Shown: positions 6,985 to 16,336, counted from the stretch's first letter. The stretch: DNA of 64,000 bases from an uncultured Muribaculaceae bacterium (GCA_910579185.1 CAJTTG010000007.1:1-64000), one strand, 5' to 3'. Made by a program: numbers and translations. Notes: generated by a model not told the origin, from the sequence alone.

Positions 6985-9900
6985 TCAGCGTTTCTTTTTT
7001 GATGAAGGGATTGTGGCGTTGCTGTCGGGTTTCGCCGGATTGCCGACAGGCTTTGACGATCCGTCGGCCGGGGCGTTTTCGGGGTCAATGTAGCCTTCGG
7101 GCGCCTCAATCAGCCCCTCGCGGATGAATGCGGCGGAGTCGGCGGCCGACAGGGTGTCGAGGTCGTCGTCGCCGGCAGCCGATGAGTGGGCTGCACGTTG
7201 CATCTTCAGTCCCGTGGTCCCGGCCTTACGCACACCGCGGCGGAAAGTGCGTCGGATCTCCGACAGCAGGTTGACGCGGATAGAATCGGTCAGCAACCGC
7301 TGTGAGGCCACTGATTTCTCGTTCAGACGGGCTTTGCCGAGGCGAATCTTCATGTCGTCGGGGGTGCCCTTTATGTTGATTCCGAACTTGAATGGCAGCG
7401 GCGATTTCAAAACGGCCACGTGGTAGTCGAGGTTGAGGTTCATGTCGTTGTTTCCTACAATGCCGAGGCGGTAGCGGTCCATGTCGAACACCACCGGATA
7501 GAGATCGAGCCAGCCGTTGTGGATCATTACTTCAACGTCCATGTGGTCGATCATGTTTCGTTGTTTGTTTTTGAAGAGCATCCATTTGGCCACGGTGCGG
7601 AACGTTTCGGAGTCGAGCAGCACAAGGCTGTCGCCCGAGAGCTGCAGAGCCATGTCGAGTGTTTCGAAGCGGATGTTCATCAGCGAGTCCAGATCGGTTG
7701 TCAGCGCAAGTTTTGCATCCACTATGCCCTCCACGGAGTTGAGCATAGGCATAATGGAATCGATCTCCGGCATCATGCCGAGAACCTTGTGGAGATTGAG
7801 CTTGGCTATGTTCATGCCGGCGGCGAAAGAGATGTCGTGGCGTGTGGGTGCGGAGTAGAGGGCTGTCAGCTGCATGGAGCCCATGTCGGTGAATGCCTGC
7901 AGCCGGTCGAGCGACAAGGCCCCGTCGTAGATGTTGACATCGCCGTCGAAGTTGTCGAGCCACATGTCACCGTAGTGGATATGACGGGCTTTCATGCGCA
8001 GTTCGGCATTGATGTTTGACGGGATCACCACGGCAGCCACTTCGGTGTCATCGGCGGTTTCCGGCAGGTCGATGTTGTCGTTGTCGTCATCGTCGGTTGC
8101 CATGCCTTCGGGAGTCAGGCCTTCGGAATAGGCTGCGCCACGGATCAGGGTGGCGGTCAGATCATTGATGTCAATGGTGTCGGACTCCACATCAAAGCGA
8201 ATGTCGATGGGCGAACCAACGCGTGATGTCAGCGCTCGGGATATGTTGTGGATCGAGCCATTGATTGTGAAGTCGCTTTTGCCGGTCTCCAGACGGGTGT
8301 CGCGCAGGATCACGGAGTCGGTGGAGAACGACATGTCGAGATGTGTCAGCGAGGTGCGTGCCGGATACAGCGGTGTGTAGCATCGTGCGCGGTCGGCCGA
8401 CAGCGTTCCCGACAGTTGCCACAGGCGCAGCCATGATGCCAGTGAGTTGTCAACGCCGAAGTCAATGTTCTCTCGCTCGTCCATGCCGGCATTGTGCGAA
8501 CGGGTTCTCCGGAGCGATTTCCGAGCCAGAGTAGTCAGCGAATCGGTCGACAGTTCCGGATGTATGGCGGCCAGGGAGTCGATCCGAGCCTGCAATCGCG
8601 GCGAGACTTGATGGCGTGTGCGCGGATTCAGTCGCAGAGTGGCCCGGGCATTGCTCACGCTGGCACGCATCAGCGAATCGCGCAGCGACATTCGCCGGGC
8701 CTGTACCAGAAGATCGAGTTGCGGACTGCGTGCATCGCTGTTGTAGCGGCGGAGCGATCCTCCGACCACGGCCTCGCGCAGGCGGATTCGCGTGTTGGCG
8801 CTGTCGGCATTGAGGGTGATCAGTCCGGCACGTATTGAACCTCCGATGGGGTTGATCTGAGTGGTGTCGGACGACGAGCCGACGTTCTTGGATCCTACGT
8901 TGGCCGAAAGGCCGCGTCCGGCCAACTGCAGACCGGGCATACGGAACGATATTGTGTCGATGTTGAGCGATGCCGTCAGCATAGAGTCCACCAGATTGTC
9001 GCCATACTGACGACGGGAATTGGTGCCGAGATTGAAAGTGGCCGAGTGGATATAGGTGTCGGCGGTGCCGTCGTTCATGGCTGCACTGAAATCGGTCAGG
9101 CTCAGCTCGCCGTCGATCTTCACGCGGTGGAACTGCTTGGGGGTCAGCTGGCTCATGCGCAGACGGAAATCGGCGTCACCGCGCAGCAAACCGTGGATCG
9201 TGGCCGGAAGCTTCTGAAGCAGTTGCGCCGGCAAGCGGTCGAACGACAGTCCGCCGCTGAAATTGCCCTCCACATAAGGGTCGGAGATTGGCTGGCTTAT
9301 CCTTGCGCTCACTTTGAATCCCATGGCTTTTCCTATCACCTTGAGTTGCTCTATGTCGATGGTTGAGCGGTCGGGATCATCGGGGTCGATCATCGCCGAG
9401 GCCGACATGTCGATATCCGTCAGGTGCATCTGGCCGAAGTTGAGCCGCGATGCCTTGGCCTCGATATCTGTCTGCACGCGAGGCAGTCCCGACGAGGATG
9501 CCGGACGATAGGGCTCGAGCATCCGCAACGCGAGGTCGATGGTCAGGTCGGTGTCGATTTTGCTCAGAGGCCCGGTCATTTTCTCCGGCAGCAAGTCTAA
9601 CAGCCGCGCCACTTCGACTTGTGGCAGACGTATGTCGAAGTGGTCCACGAGCAAGTCGTCCGACATGTTGATCTTCGCATTGAATTCGGCGCGGAAGCCA
9701 AGCAAGGCCAGCGTGAAACCGGATAGCTCGATCTGGCGCGGATCATTGATGTCGAGAGTCAGTTTGCCGTTGATGCTGAACGGCACTTTGGGTATGTTCA
9801 GGCTGGAGATCCTGGCTCCGGTGTTGCCGGACAGGGCTATGTCGTAGAGCGGCGATGTCTCGTTGGAAAGCTCCGTGCGGTCCAATGTCAGGGTGAAGTC

Positions 9901-10521
9901 GATGGAGTCGGCCGGGGCGCGGTAGCGCACGGGCATCGATCCATTAAGCGCAAACCGGTTGAAGGATATCTTCATTGCCGAGGGCTCGGACGATTCCTCC
10001 GATGGGGGCACGATGTTGAAATTGTTGATCGAGTCGTTGGCCACCACCAGATTCACACGCGGATTGGTCAGCTCGATATCGTAGAGCTCAACGTCGCCTG
10101 TCAGTATTTTCATGACGTGGATCCCACCCGAGAAGCGTTCGAGGCTCAGAAGGGAGTCGGCATCGGCCGGTAGCTTGTCGCGCTCCATTTCCGGGAGGCC
10201 GTCAAGACTGCGGCTCACGATGTCAAGGCTGTCGACAGCAATGTCGAAACGTGGGAATGTGGACCAGAAAGTAAGCTCCACACGGGAGGCTCTGACCTCG
10301 GCGTTGAGATATTCGCTGGCATATCGGTTGACAAGCGGTGTCAGGCGTTCCGGCGTGAGATACCACAAGCCTATTGTGACAACTGCGGCCAGCAGTACCA
10401 TGACAATGATCACGCTCAGGCAGATCCATCGGATCAGTCTGCGCCACAGCGGCTTTTTAGGCCGGGTAGGGGTGGACGGGGTCTGCTTGTCGGTTGGGTC
10501 TGTAAGGTTCGGATCGGTCAT
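6985..10521 (-). CDS. Large AsmA-like envelope protein
   Basis: A protein of 1178 aa with one N-terminal membrane anchor (about residues 28-54, after basic and proline-rich TRPKKPLWRRLIRW). A very long periplasmic part follows, rich in beta strands with repeated F-x-x-x-G-x-(I/L) and D-I patterns typical of the AsmA/TamB/YhdP repeating beta-groove group. The AsmA-type C-terminal segment (LDYHVAVLKSPLPFKFGINIKGTPDDMKIRLGKARL-like, about 1030-1075) is clear. The end is low-complexity and proline/lysine-rich. Members of this group are thought to bridge the periplasm and carry phospholipids to the outer membrane; that role is inferred here. It overlaps neither neighbour but is only 2-3 nt from both. 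Confidence 0.85.
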   Translation of the reverse strand: MTDPNLTDPTDKQTPSTPTRPKKPLWRRLIRWICLSVIIVMVLLAAVVTIGLWYLTPERLTPLVNRYASEYLNAEVRASRVELTFWSTFPRFDIAVDSLDIVSRSLDGLPEMERDKLPADADSLLSLERFSGGIHVMKILTGDVELYDIELTNPRVNLVVANDSINNFNIVPPSEESSEPSAMKISFNRFALNGSMPVRYRAPADSIDFTLTLDRTELSNETSPLYDIALSGNTGARISSLNIPKVPFSINGKLTLDINDPRQIELSGFTLALLGFRAEFNAKINMSDDLLVDHFDIRLPQVEVARLLDLLPEKMTGPLSKIDTDLTIDLALRMLEPYRPASSSGLPRVQTDIEAKASRLNFGQMHLTDIDMSASAMIDPDDPDRSTIDIEQLKVIGKAMGFKVSARISQPISDPYVEGNFSGGLSFDRLPAQLLQKLPATIHGLLRGDADFRLRMSQLTPKQFHRVKIDGELSLTDFSAAMNDGTADTYIHSATFNLGTNSRRQYGDNLVDSMLTASLNIDTISFRMPGLQLAGRGLSANVGSKNVGSSSDTTQINPIGGSIRAGLITLNADSANTRIRLREAVVGGSLRRYNSDARSPQLDLLVQARRMSLRDSLMRASVSNARATLRLNPRTRHQVSPRLQARIDSLAAIHPELSTDSLTTLARKSLRRTRSHNAGMDERENIDFGVDNSLASWLRLWQLSGTLSADRARCYTPLYPARTSLTHLDMSFSTDSVILRDTRLETGKSDFTINGSIHNISRALTSRVGSPIDIRFDVESDTIDINDLTATLIRGAAYSEGLTPEGMATDDDDNDNIDLPETADDTEVAAVVIPSNINAELRMKARHIHYGDMWLDNFDGDVNIYDGALSLDRLQAFTDMGSMQLTALYSAPTRHDISFAAGMNIAKLNLHKVLGMMPEIDSIMPMLNSVEGIVDAKLALTTDLDSLMNIRFETLDMALQLSGDSLVLLDSETFRTVAKWMLFKNKQRNMIDHMDVEVMIHNGWLDLYPVVFDMDRYRLGIVGNNDMNLNLDYHVAVLKSPLPFKFGINIKGTPDDMKIRLGKARLNEKSVASQRLLTDSIRVNLLSEIRRTFRRGVRKAGTTGLKMQRAAHSSAAGDDDLDTLSAADSAAFIREGLIEAPEGYIDPENAPADGSSKPVGNPAKPDSNATIPSSKKKR

Positions 10522-10523
10522 GG

Positions 10524-11267
10524 CTATTTGTTTTGGTCACGGACAGTGATGTGGAAACACGGTTGCTTGATCTCATACTTGATCCAGCATTTGCCCTCGT
10601 CGCGCATAGCCAGCAGAACCTCGGCAAGAACGCCTTTGAGGTCGGCCATGGCACGGGGTTTGCGGTCGCTGAAACATGCAAACCGCGAATAGGAGATGTC
10701 GAACGTCGTGGCAAGCTGATGGACGGACGAATCGACCGCATTGCGGTTGCGACGTTTCAACCGCGCCACAGATTCAGGCGTGCGCAGTACGCTCGTCACC
10801 TTTATGCGGTAATCGCCGCCCCCACGGGCCGCTATCGAGTCGTTGAAGCGACGTCCTATCTCGTGGAGCATCGCGGCTGCCTGTGGGATCAGGTAGGGAC
10901 GTGAATAAGTCAGCGGCTCAACGTAGAAGTCCTTGCAGGAGGCAATCTTCTCAAGCGGTACGTTCAGATTCCAGTGGGAACGGGTGTCGGTGAGCGGTGA
11001 CAGACCGATGCGCTCGGCCTCCTTCCAATGGATGTAGTTGCTGTCGTTGAAAACTTTGGCGTAGTTACCCATGCGCTTGAACGGCATCGGTATCGTGGGT
11101 TCGGGCAGTTCGGCCAGCGGATTGTCATAGAGGCTGACGCTGTCCGTGTCGAGGTCGAAATCCCCGATGTCCATCGGCTCTGCATTGTCGCCGTGGCTTG
11201 CTCCACCGGAGCAGGAGATGGCCGACAGAAGGGCTATGGATAGGGTTATTGGCAGCAGCTGTTTCAT
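10524..11267 (-). CDS. DUF5715-like lipoprotein
   Basis: A protein of 247 aa with a lipoprotein signal peptide (LSAISC, lipid Cys at about 19), so probably membrane-anchored in the envelope. The core contains VTSVLRTPESVARLKRRN and SSVHQLATTFDISYSRF. This matches my memory of DUF5715 proteins in Bacteroides, and the arrangement R-T...H-x-x-x-x-x-F-D recalls the M15/VanY metal-site layout (S-G-x-R-T, H-x(6)-D). A peptidase role is therefore possible but unproven. It is the first gene of the operon with the AsmA-like gene, the HAD phosphatase and aroB. Confidence 0.7.
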   Translation of the reverse strand: MKQLLPITLSIALLSAISCSGGASHGDNAEPMDIGDFDLDTDSVSLYDNPLAELPEPTIPMPFKRMGNYAKVFNDSNYIHWKEAERIGLSPLTDTRSHWNLNVPLEKIASCKDFYVEPLTYSRPYLIPQAAAMLHEIGRRFNDSIAARGGGDYRIKVTSVLRTPESVARLKRRNRNAVDSSVHQLATTFDISYSRFACFSDRKPRAMADLKGVLAEVLLAMRDEGKCWIKYEIKQPCFHITVRDQNK

Positions 11268-11406
11268 TTTGGTGATGGAAGGTGTCTCTGCGGTGGATTG
11301 TCGCTAATAAGATGTAAAATTACAAATTCCCGATGGTTTCTGCAACTCTTTTTTGAACAGCCACCCTCTATGGGCCGAAATGCTTGTATTTTTGCGTCGG
11401 AAATGG

Positions 11407-11414
11407 TAACTTTG
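11407..11414 (+). promoter_or_regulatory. Candidate -7 box for the rRNA methyltransferase
   Basis: TAACTTTG fits the -7 consensus and would give a leader of about 22 nt. No TTTG is found at the ideal spacing, so the -33 element is uncertain. Confidence 0.45.
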
Positions 11415-11442
11415 CGCCATAATAAACGCGATATTTGATTTT

Positions 11443-12951
11443 ATGAGTATGCAAGAGTTTGAAATGGTAGCCAAGACCTTTCAGGGACTGGAAGATGTGT
11501 TGGCCGAAGAGCTTCGCTCGATAGGAGCGAAAAATGTGGAGCCGGGACGCCGCATGGTGTCATTCCAGGGAGATCTGGCGATTCTTTACCGCGCCAATAT
11601 GTGTTGCCGCACAGCTTTGCGTATTCTGAAACCTATCTATAAGTTCACCGCTGCCGATCCCGATGAGCTCTATTCCCTGATCAAGGAATATGACTGGAGC
11701 TCAGTTCTGTCGCTTGACAAGACATTCGCCATCGACACCGTGTCCAATTCCGAGGAATTCACCCACTCACGCTATGTGACCTACAGGGTCAAAGATGGTA
11801 TCGTTGACTATTTCCGCGACAAATTCGGTCCCGAAAGCCGTCCGCGTGTGCGCCTGCAGGATGCCGATGTGATGATCAACGTGCACATAGCCGGTGAACG
11901 CGTCACCGTTTCGCTCGATTCTTCCGGCGAATCCCTCCACAAACGTGGCTATCGTGTGGCCCAGACAGAAGCACCGATCAATGAGGTGCTCGCCGCCGGT
12001 ATAATCCTGAAGAGCGGATGGAGAGGCGACTGTCCCCTGGTCGATCCCATGTGTGGCAGCGGCACATTCCTGATTGAGGCCGCTTTGATCGCTGCCGGAA
12101 TCAATCCCGGCATCTATCGCCGCCGTTTCGCATTCGAGGCATGGCCCGACTTCGACGCTGATCTGTTCGATTCCATATACAATGACGACTCAGCCGAACG
12201 TACCGTCCAGCATCCTATAATCGGAGCCGACATATCGCCGAAAGCTATCGCCATAGCTACCGAAAACGCCAAGAGCGCCGGTGTGGCAAAATACATAGAT
12301 CTGCAGGTGAAGCCGCTGTCGCAGTGGACTGACGCTCCTGCCGACGGTGTGATGATCACTAACCCTCCCTATGGCGAGCGTATCAGTGCCGACGATATGG
12401 ATGGCCTGTATGCCATGATCGGAGCCAAGCTCAAGCACGTGTTCCGTGGCTATCATGCATGGATCATTGGCTATCGTGAGGAATATTTCCGCAAGATAGG
12501 GCTCAGCCCTTCTGTGAAACTGCCGCTATACAACGGTGCGCTGGAATGCGAGCTGCGCGAATACATAATCTTCGACGGCGATTACAAGTCGTTCCGTGCG
12601 CAGGGTGGATCGATCCGGACGGAACATAAGGATAAGGACGACCGCAAGAAACCGCGCCGTATGGCCGACTCCGAATGGCGTGCCGAAGCCCGTCGCGAGG
12701 GTTTTGGTGGCAAGAAAGCCGCCTCGCCGCGCAACCGCACCATCTTCTCAGACCGCCGCAAGCCTTTCGCTCCCGACGCTCCCAAGTCCGAAGCTGACAA
12801 CAGCGAGAATCCCCTTGCACGCCGTCGCAACGAGCATGCCCTGAAGATGCTTGTGGGGAAAAAACCGGCTTTGCCGCGCAAGGACGATCCTATGATACGT
12901 CCGCGTCGCGGTTGGAAACGCCCGGGTGCTGCCCAAGAGGATCAGGAATGA
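11443..12951 (+). CDS. THUMP-domain 23S rRNA (guanine-N2) methyltransferase, RlmL-like
   Basis: This enzyme uses S-adenosylmethionine to methylate a guanine N2 of 23S rRNA in the cytoplasm. The N-terminal half (about 1-160) is ferredoxin-like plus THUMP (SRYVTYRVKDGIVDYF). The Rossmann methyltransferase follows, with SAM motifs DPMCGSGTFLIEAAL (about 203-217) and GADISPKAIAIATENA, and the catalytic motif ITNPPYGER. It corresponds to the RlmL half of the fused E. coli RlmKL; the RlmK half is absent, as is usual in Bacteroidetes. The last 120 residues are a highly basic, disordered extension (KDRKKPRR..., RRGWKRPG) likely to bind RNA. The exact target base is inferred from the family. Confidence 0.88.
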   Translation: MSMQEFEMVAKTFQGLEDVLAEELRSIGAKNVEPGRRMVSFQGDLAILYRANMCCRTALRILKPIYKFTAADPDELYSLIKEYDWSSVLSLDKTFAIDTVSNSEEFTHSRYVTYRVKDGIVDYFRDKFGPESRPRVRLQDADVMINVHIAGERVTVSLDSSGESLHKRGYRVAQTEAPINEVLAAGIILKSGWRGDCPLVDPMCGSGTFLIEAALIAAGINPGIYRRRFAFEAWPDFDADLFDSIYNDDSAERTVQHPIIGADISPKAIAIATENAKSAGVAKYIDLQVKPLSQWTDAPADGVMITNPPYGERISADDMDGLYAMIGAKLKHVFRGYHAWIIGYREEYFRKIGLSPSVKLPLYNGALECELREYIIFDGDYKSFRAQGGSIRTEHKDKDDRKKPRRMADSEWRAEARREGFGGKKAASPRNRTIFSDRRKPFAPDAPKSEADNSENPLARRRNEHALKMLVGKKPALPRKDDPMIRPRRGWKRPGAAQEDQE

Positions 12952-12959
12952 AATAATGA

Positions 12960-14162
12960 TCAACGGTAAATTTCGGAGATCAATCTCTGATAATACTTCT
13001 CCGGGGAGAACTCAATGAGGGCTCCCCGTTGTATTTCCGCGCGGTCGTAATCCGTGGCCCACGCTTTGTTGATCGCTTTGGCCAGATCTGCGGCGTCGCC
13101 GCTGCGGAATGTCATTCCACGGCTTTGATTGATCAATTCCGGAATGCCGCCGATGGAAGCGCCCACTACGGGGGTGCCGGCGCAGAATGATTCGATCACC
13201 CCGAGCGGATTGTTTTCATAACATTCTGATGGCATCACGGAAAAACGTGCGCCATATAGCAGCGTTTTGACATCCTCGGAGGATAGCATGCCGAGAAATT
13301 CGATATTGCTGCAAGCACCGAACTTGCGGCGCAGCTCATCGCCCAGAGGACCGTCGCCGGCCACCTTGAACTTGTATGGCAGCTCCGAAGCGGCCTTCAG
13401 AAGAGTGGCGATGCCCTTTTCTTCCGACAGGCGCCCCACGTAGCAATAGTAGTCGCGCTCTTGTGGCGTCGTGTTGTCGATCTTGCGATAGCGTTCGGCC
13501 ATCTCCGGTGCTATGAAGTTGCACAGGGTCTTCAGCCTATTCTTGTTGAAGCCGCCGGAAGCCATCTTCTCGGCCATGAAGCCGCTTGGGCAGACAAATG
13601 CGTCGGTCACGCTCTCCAGCTTGCGTCGGTTCCAGTGTCGGGCCTCGATAAATGCTATTACGCTTGCCGCCATTGAGCCTTTCATGCATTTTGTCCGCAC
13701 TACAGGCCATTTCGAATGGAAGCACAATTCGCATGGTTGTCCCTCGCGCAGACATGAATAGGCCGGACAGAGAAGCTTGTAGTCATGGAGTGTCCAGACC
13801 ACTTTTGCTCCGGCCTGACGAGCCATGCGCCCCACAACCGGAGAGATATAGGAATGGATGTTGTTGAGATGTACGATGTCGGGTTTGAAATCTTTCAGTA
13901 TTCTGTCGAAACACGTTTTCACGTCGCCCGTTCCGAGAGTGCGTTTCAGAGCCGCCAGCTTTTGTCCGGCACCTCCGCTGAAGCTGATTTCGGATGGCCA
14001 GTAGGCGGACCATTCGCTGCCGTTGTTCTCAGGATAGTCCATGGCGAAGACAGCCACCTCGTGTCCCTGTTGCCGGAGCATCTGCTCAAGATTCAACGCA
14101 TATATGCAGTCACCGCCGCGACGGTAGTAAAATTTCGTAACTATCAGTACTCTTTCTTTCAT
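12960..14162 (-). CDS. Family 4 glycosyltransferase
   Basis: A cytoplasmic, GT-B fold glycosyltransferase of 400 aa starting MKERVLIVTKFYYRRGGDC. The N-terminal acceptor domain contains DIVHLNNIHSYIS and VVWTLHDYKLLCP. The C-terminal donor domain shows YVGRLSEEKGI, VAGDGPLGDEL, the E-x7-E region PSECYENNPLGVIESFCAGTPVV, and GGIPELI. A Cys-rich insert (CLREGQPCELCFHSKW) is seen in many GT4 enzymes of Bacteroidetes polysaccharide synthesis. Longer in-frame starts up to 14315 are rejected because the -7 box (TAAATTTG, 14168-14175) ends 6 nt before the ATG at 14162. The mRNA is probably leaderless. Sugar specificity is unknown. Confidence 0.88.
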   Translation of the reverse strand: MKERVLIVTKFYYRRGGDCIYALNLEQMLRQQGHEVAVFAMDYPENNGSEWSAYWPSEISFSGGAGQKLAALKRTLGTGDVKTCFDRILKDFKPDIVHLNNIHSYISPVVGRMARQAGAKVVWTLHDYKLLCPAYSCLREGQPCELCFHSKWPVVRTKCMKGSMAASVIAFIEARHWNRRKLESVTDAFVCPSGFMAEKMASGGFNKNRLKTLCNFIAPEMAERYRKIDNTTPQERDYYCYVGRLSEEKGIATLLKAASELPYKFKVAGDGPLGDELRRKFGACSNIEFLGMLSSEDVKTLLYGARFSVMPSECYENNPLGVIESFCAGTPVVGASIGGIPELINQSRGMTFRSGDAADLAKAINKAWATDYDRAEIQRGALIEFSPEKYYQRLISEIYR

Positions 14163-14167
14163 GGTGG

Positions 14168-14199
14168 CAAATTTAAAACAATTTCTTTTTGTTAGCAAA
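14168..14199 (-). promoter_or_regulatory. Promoter of the GT4 gene (leaderless)
   Basis: On the minus strand TTTG (14196-14199), 20 nt and TAAATTTG (14168-14175) form a perfect Bacteroidetes promoter. ATG begins 6 nt downstream. It lies back to back with the riboswitch promoter on the plus strand. Confidence 0.75.
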
Positions 14200-14201
14200 A
14201 A

Positions 14202-14233
14202 TTTGTTAAGATTGCTTTTCTTTCGTATTTTTG
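14202..14233 (+). promoter_or_regulatory. Promoter of the cobalamin riboswitch transcript
   Basis: TTTG (14202-14205), a 20-nt spacer and TATTTTTG (14226-14233). The expected start is at about 14240, just before the aptamer. Confidence 0.75.
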
Positions 14234-14239
14234 CATCGC

Positions 14240-14520
14240 AATTGGTGACCGGATTCCCGGTCTGAAAAGGGAACGCAGTGTGAATCTGCGGCAATACCCG
14301 TTGCTGTAAGTCCATTATTATCCGCGCCTATAGGCGGTGGATGGAGCTTGCTGAAAAGCCACTGGTGCCATAATGCGCCGGGAAGGCGGCAATCCTCCGG
14401 ACGAGCCAGAAGACCTGCCTTTTGCCTTTGTGATTGCCGCCTGCGGGTGTACGGGTGAAAATCAAAACCGGATTTTCATCCCATGCTGCCGGACTCCGCA
14501 GATGTGATGCCTGTCCGGCT
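14240..14520 (+). ncRNA. Cobalamin (B12) riboswitch with expression platform
   Basis: The aptamer shows the hallmark cobalamin elements in order: GGTGACCGGATTCCCGGTC (P1/P2 side), AAAAGGGAAC and GCAGTGTGAATCTGCGGC, ACCCGTTGCTGTAA, the B12 box GCCACTGG (14358-14365), the CGCCGGGAAGGCGG hairpin, and GACGAGCCAGAAGACCTGCC (14400-14419). Downstream are two strong hairpins. One pairs GGGTGAAAATC with GATTTTCATCC (14453-14482). The other pairs GCCGGAC (14488-14494) with GTCCGGC (14513-14519). These are candidate platform structures. Class-typical action is to shut off expression when adenosyl- or other cobalamin is plentiful. The only gene it controls here is the DUF4988/DUF4465 lipoprotein. Confidence 0.95.
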
Positions 14521-14599
14521 TTGGATTTTCGTTGTTGTGCCGTTGCGCCCCGGGAGGTTGCAGCGGACTTTTATTTTTTAACCTTTTAATAACAACGAA

Positions 14600-16201
14600 A
14601 TGAAACGAACATTCAGAATCCTTGCCGGAGTACTCGTGGCTGCATCGCTGGCCACCGGAACAACCGGATGTTACAATGACGACGATCTATGGAACAAGGT
14701 CGACGATCTTGATTCGCGCGTGACAGCACTCGAAGAAGCCGTCACAGTGGCCAATACCAATATCTCGGCGCTACAGCAAATAGTGGATGCATTGCAGAGT
14801 AATGTATATGTGACCGACGTGACAACAAACGCCGATGGATACAAGATCACATTCTCAAACGGAACGGAAGCTGTAATCCGCAACGGCGTTGATGGCGTCA
14901 ATGCTCCGGCTGTGTCCGTGAAGCAACACTCGGACGGGAACTGGTATTGGACTCTCGACGATGAGTTCCTGACCGTAGGCGGACAGATGGTTAAGGCTAA
15001 CGCTGAGGATGGACGCGATGCCATTGCTCCCGAGGTGCGCATCAACGACGCTACTCATCAGTGGGAGATCTCGACCGACGGCGGCTCGACCTGGACTTCG
15101 ACCGGTGTCGTGGCTCAGGGCGTGGACGGCGATTCTATCTTCTCGGGCATCGACAATTCCCACGACGACTATGTTGAGTTCACTCTCGCCAACGGCAGCG
15201 TGATACAGGTGCCTAAGAACCAGCAGATCTCTATATTGATCAATGGGCCGGAAGGTCGCTTCAACTATGGTGATACAAAGACCTACCAGCTGACCCTCAA
15301 TGGTATCGACAAACTCACATTCACAAAGCCCGACGGATGGCGAGTGGCTGTCAATGGCTCTGAGATGACAGTGACCGCCCCCGTTGCCGCCAACACTTAT
15401 GCCGAGACCTCAGGAACCATTACCCTCATAGGCCTGAAAGGAAACCTCTCCACGATGACGGAGCTGAAGGTCGAAGCTATGAACCTTGTGACCCTGACCT
15501 TTGAAGGTGCCGAATGGGACGCTCTCTCGATCCATAATTATGCTCCCGGAACCACCTCTACAACATCGCTGATGAACAGCGGATACATGTGGGTGGACCA
15601 GACCACGCAGCTCACAACCGAAGGCCCCGATGGCTTTATGGGAGGATGGGGATATCCTTGGTTCGTAAGCTCCTACAATGCCAACTCCCTCGATCAGGAT
15701 TCCTATGGATACTTCACCTACGACCTCTATGTCTACAACCCCAATATCACAGGCGAGAGCACAACAGGCGGCGGAAACAATGGCTCCGACAACTTCCTGA
15801 CCACTTTCGGCTATCTCGACCTTGTATATCCCTACGGGGACGGACGGCCAATTTTCAAGTTCGCCGACGGTAAAGCTCGTACGGTCGAAAGCCTGTATGT
15901 GACCTCCACATGCTATTTCTACTCCGTTGCCGTTTCCGGAAATCCCCTCAGCCCGGCTCTGTCGGAAGACGTGACCTACTATGCCACCGGCTTCGATGCC
16001 AAAGGAAACGAAGTTGGCACCGTGACCATGACATTCGCAACCACCGAATATGTCCCCGACCGCTGGATCAAATGGGACAACCTCTCTGAACTCGGCCCGA
16101 TCGTCGAACTGCGTCTTAACCAGGCCGGAGGTGCCGACAATGGCTACGGATACTCATTGCCGGCCTACTATGCCGTCGACGACATCACCATATCGTGGTG
16201 A
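14600..16201 (+). CDS. Riboswitch-controlled surface lipoprotein, DUF4988 + DUF4465 (BtuH-like candidate)
   Basis: A lipoprotein of 533 aa (signal ending TGTTGC, lipid Cys followed by YNDDD, an acidic surface-export tag). A short coiled coil (LWNKVDDLDSRVTALEEAV) leads into a DUF4988-type N-terminal region with NGxDGxNAP and WxxSTDGGSTW repeats. A middle Ig-like domain follows. The C-terminal third (from about residue 297, LTFEGAEWDAL) fits DUF4465, with D-G-F-M-G-G-W-G, the WIKWDNLSELG strand and the PAYYAVDDITI ending. From memory, B12-binding BtuH lipoproteins of Bacteroides are of this kind. The upstream B12 riboswitch supports a role in capturing corrinoids at the cell surface. No BtuB or BtuFCD gene is adjacent, so the protein would serve transporters encoded elsewhere. 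Confidence 0.8.
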   Translation: MKRTFRILAGVLVAASLATGTTGCYNDDDLWNKVDDLDSRVTALEEAVTVANTNISALQQIVDALQSNVYVTDVTTNADGYKITFSNGTEAVIRNGVDGVNAPAVSVKQHSDGNWYWTLDDEFLTVGGQMVKANAEDGRDAIAPEVRINDATHQWEISTDGGSTWTSTGVVAQGVDGDSIFSGIDNSHDDYVEFTLANGSVIQVPKNQQISILINGPEGRFNYGDTKTYQLTLNGIDKLTFTKPDGWRVAVNGSEMTVTAPVAANTYAETSGTITLIGLKGNLSTMTELKVEAMNLVTLTFEGAEWDALSIHNYAPGTTSTTSLMNSGYMWVDQTTQLTTEGPDGFMGGWGYPWFVSSYNANSLDQDSYGYFTYDLYVYNPNITGESTTGGGNNGSDNFLTTFGYLDLVYPYGDGRPIFKFADGKARTVESLYVTSTCYFYSVAVSGNPLSPALSEDVTYYATGFDAKGNEVGTVTMTFATTEYVPDRWIKWDNLSELGPIVELRLNQAGGADNGYGYSLPAYYAVDDITISW

Positions 16202-16230
16202 TAAACTCACAGCTTTTTTCTCCGAAATAA

Positions 16231-16260
16231 TTGTGGAATAGAAAATTATAGCTATCTTTG
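16231..16260 (+). promoter_or_regulatory. Promoter of rpsA
   Basis: TTG (16231-16233), a 19-nt spacer and TATCTTTG (16253-16260). The expected start is at 16264 or so, which coincides with the foot of the hairpin at 16263-16305. Confidence 0.7.
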
Positions 16261-16262
16261 CA

Positions 16263-16305
16263 GCGCATTTGCCCTCACGCGCCCGTGCGTGGGTGGGAAA
16301 TGCGC
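16263..16305 (+). promoter_or_regulatory. Hairpin at the 5' end of the rpsA mRNA
   Basis: GCGCATTT (16263-16270) pairs perfectly with AAATGCGC (16298-16305). Inside, CCC (16272-16274) pairs with GGG (16295-16297), and CACGC (16276-16280) with GCGTG (16287-16291). The loop is GCCCGT. Since transcription should begin at its first bases, it may cap and stabilise the message or be the site at which S1 represses its own synthesis; both are inferences. An A/T-rich, SD-free leader of 31 nt follows. Confidence 0.65.
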
Positions 16306-16336
16306 TTTAATTAACCTTATTTATTAACTTATTTAA

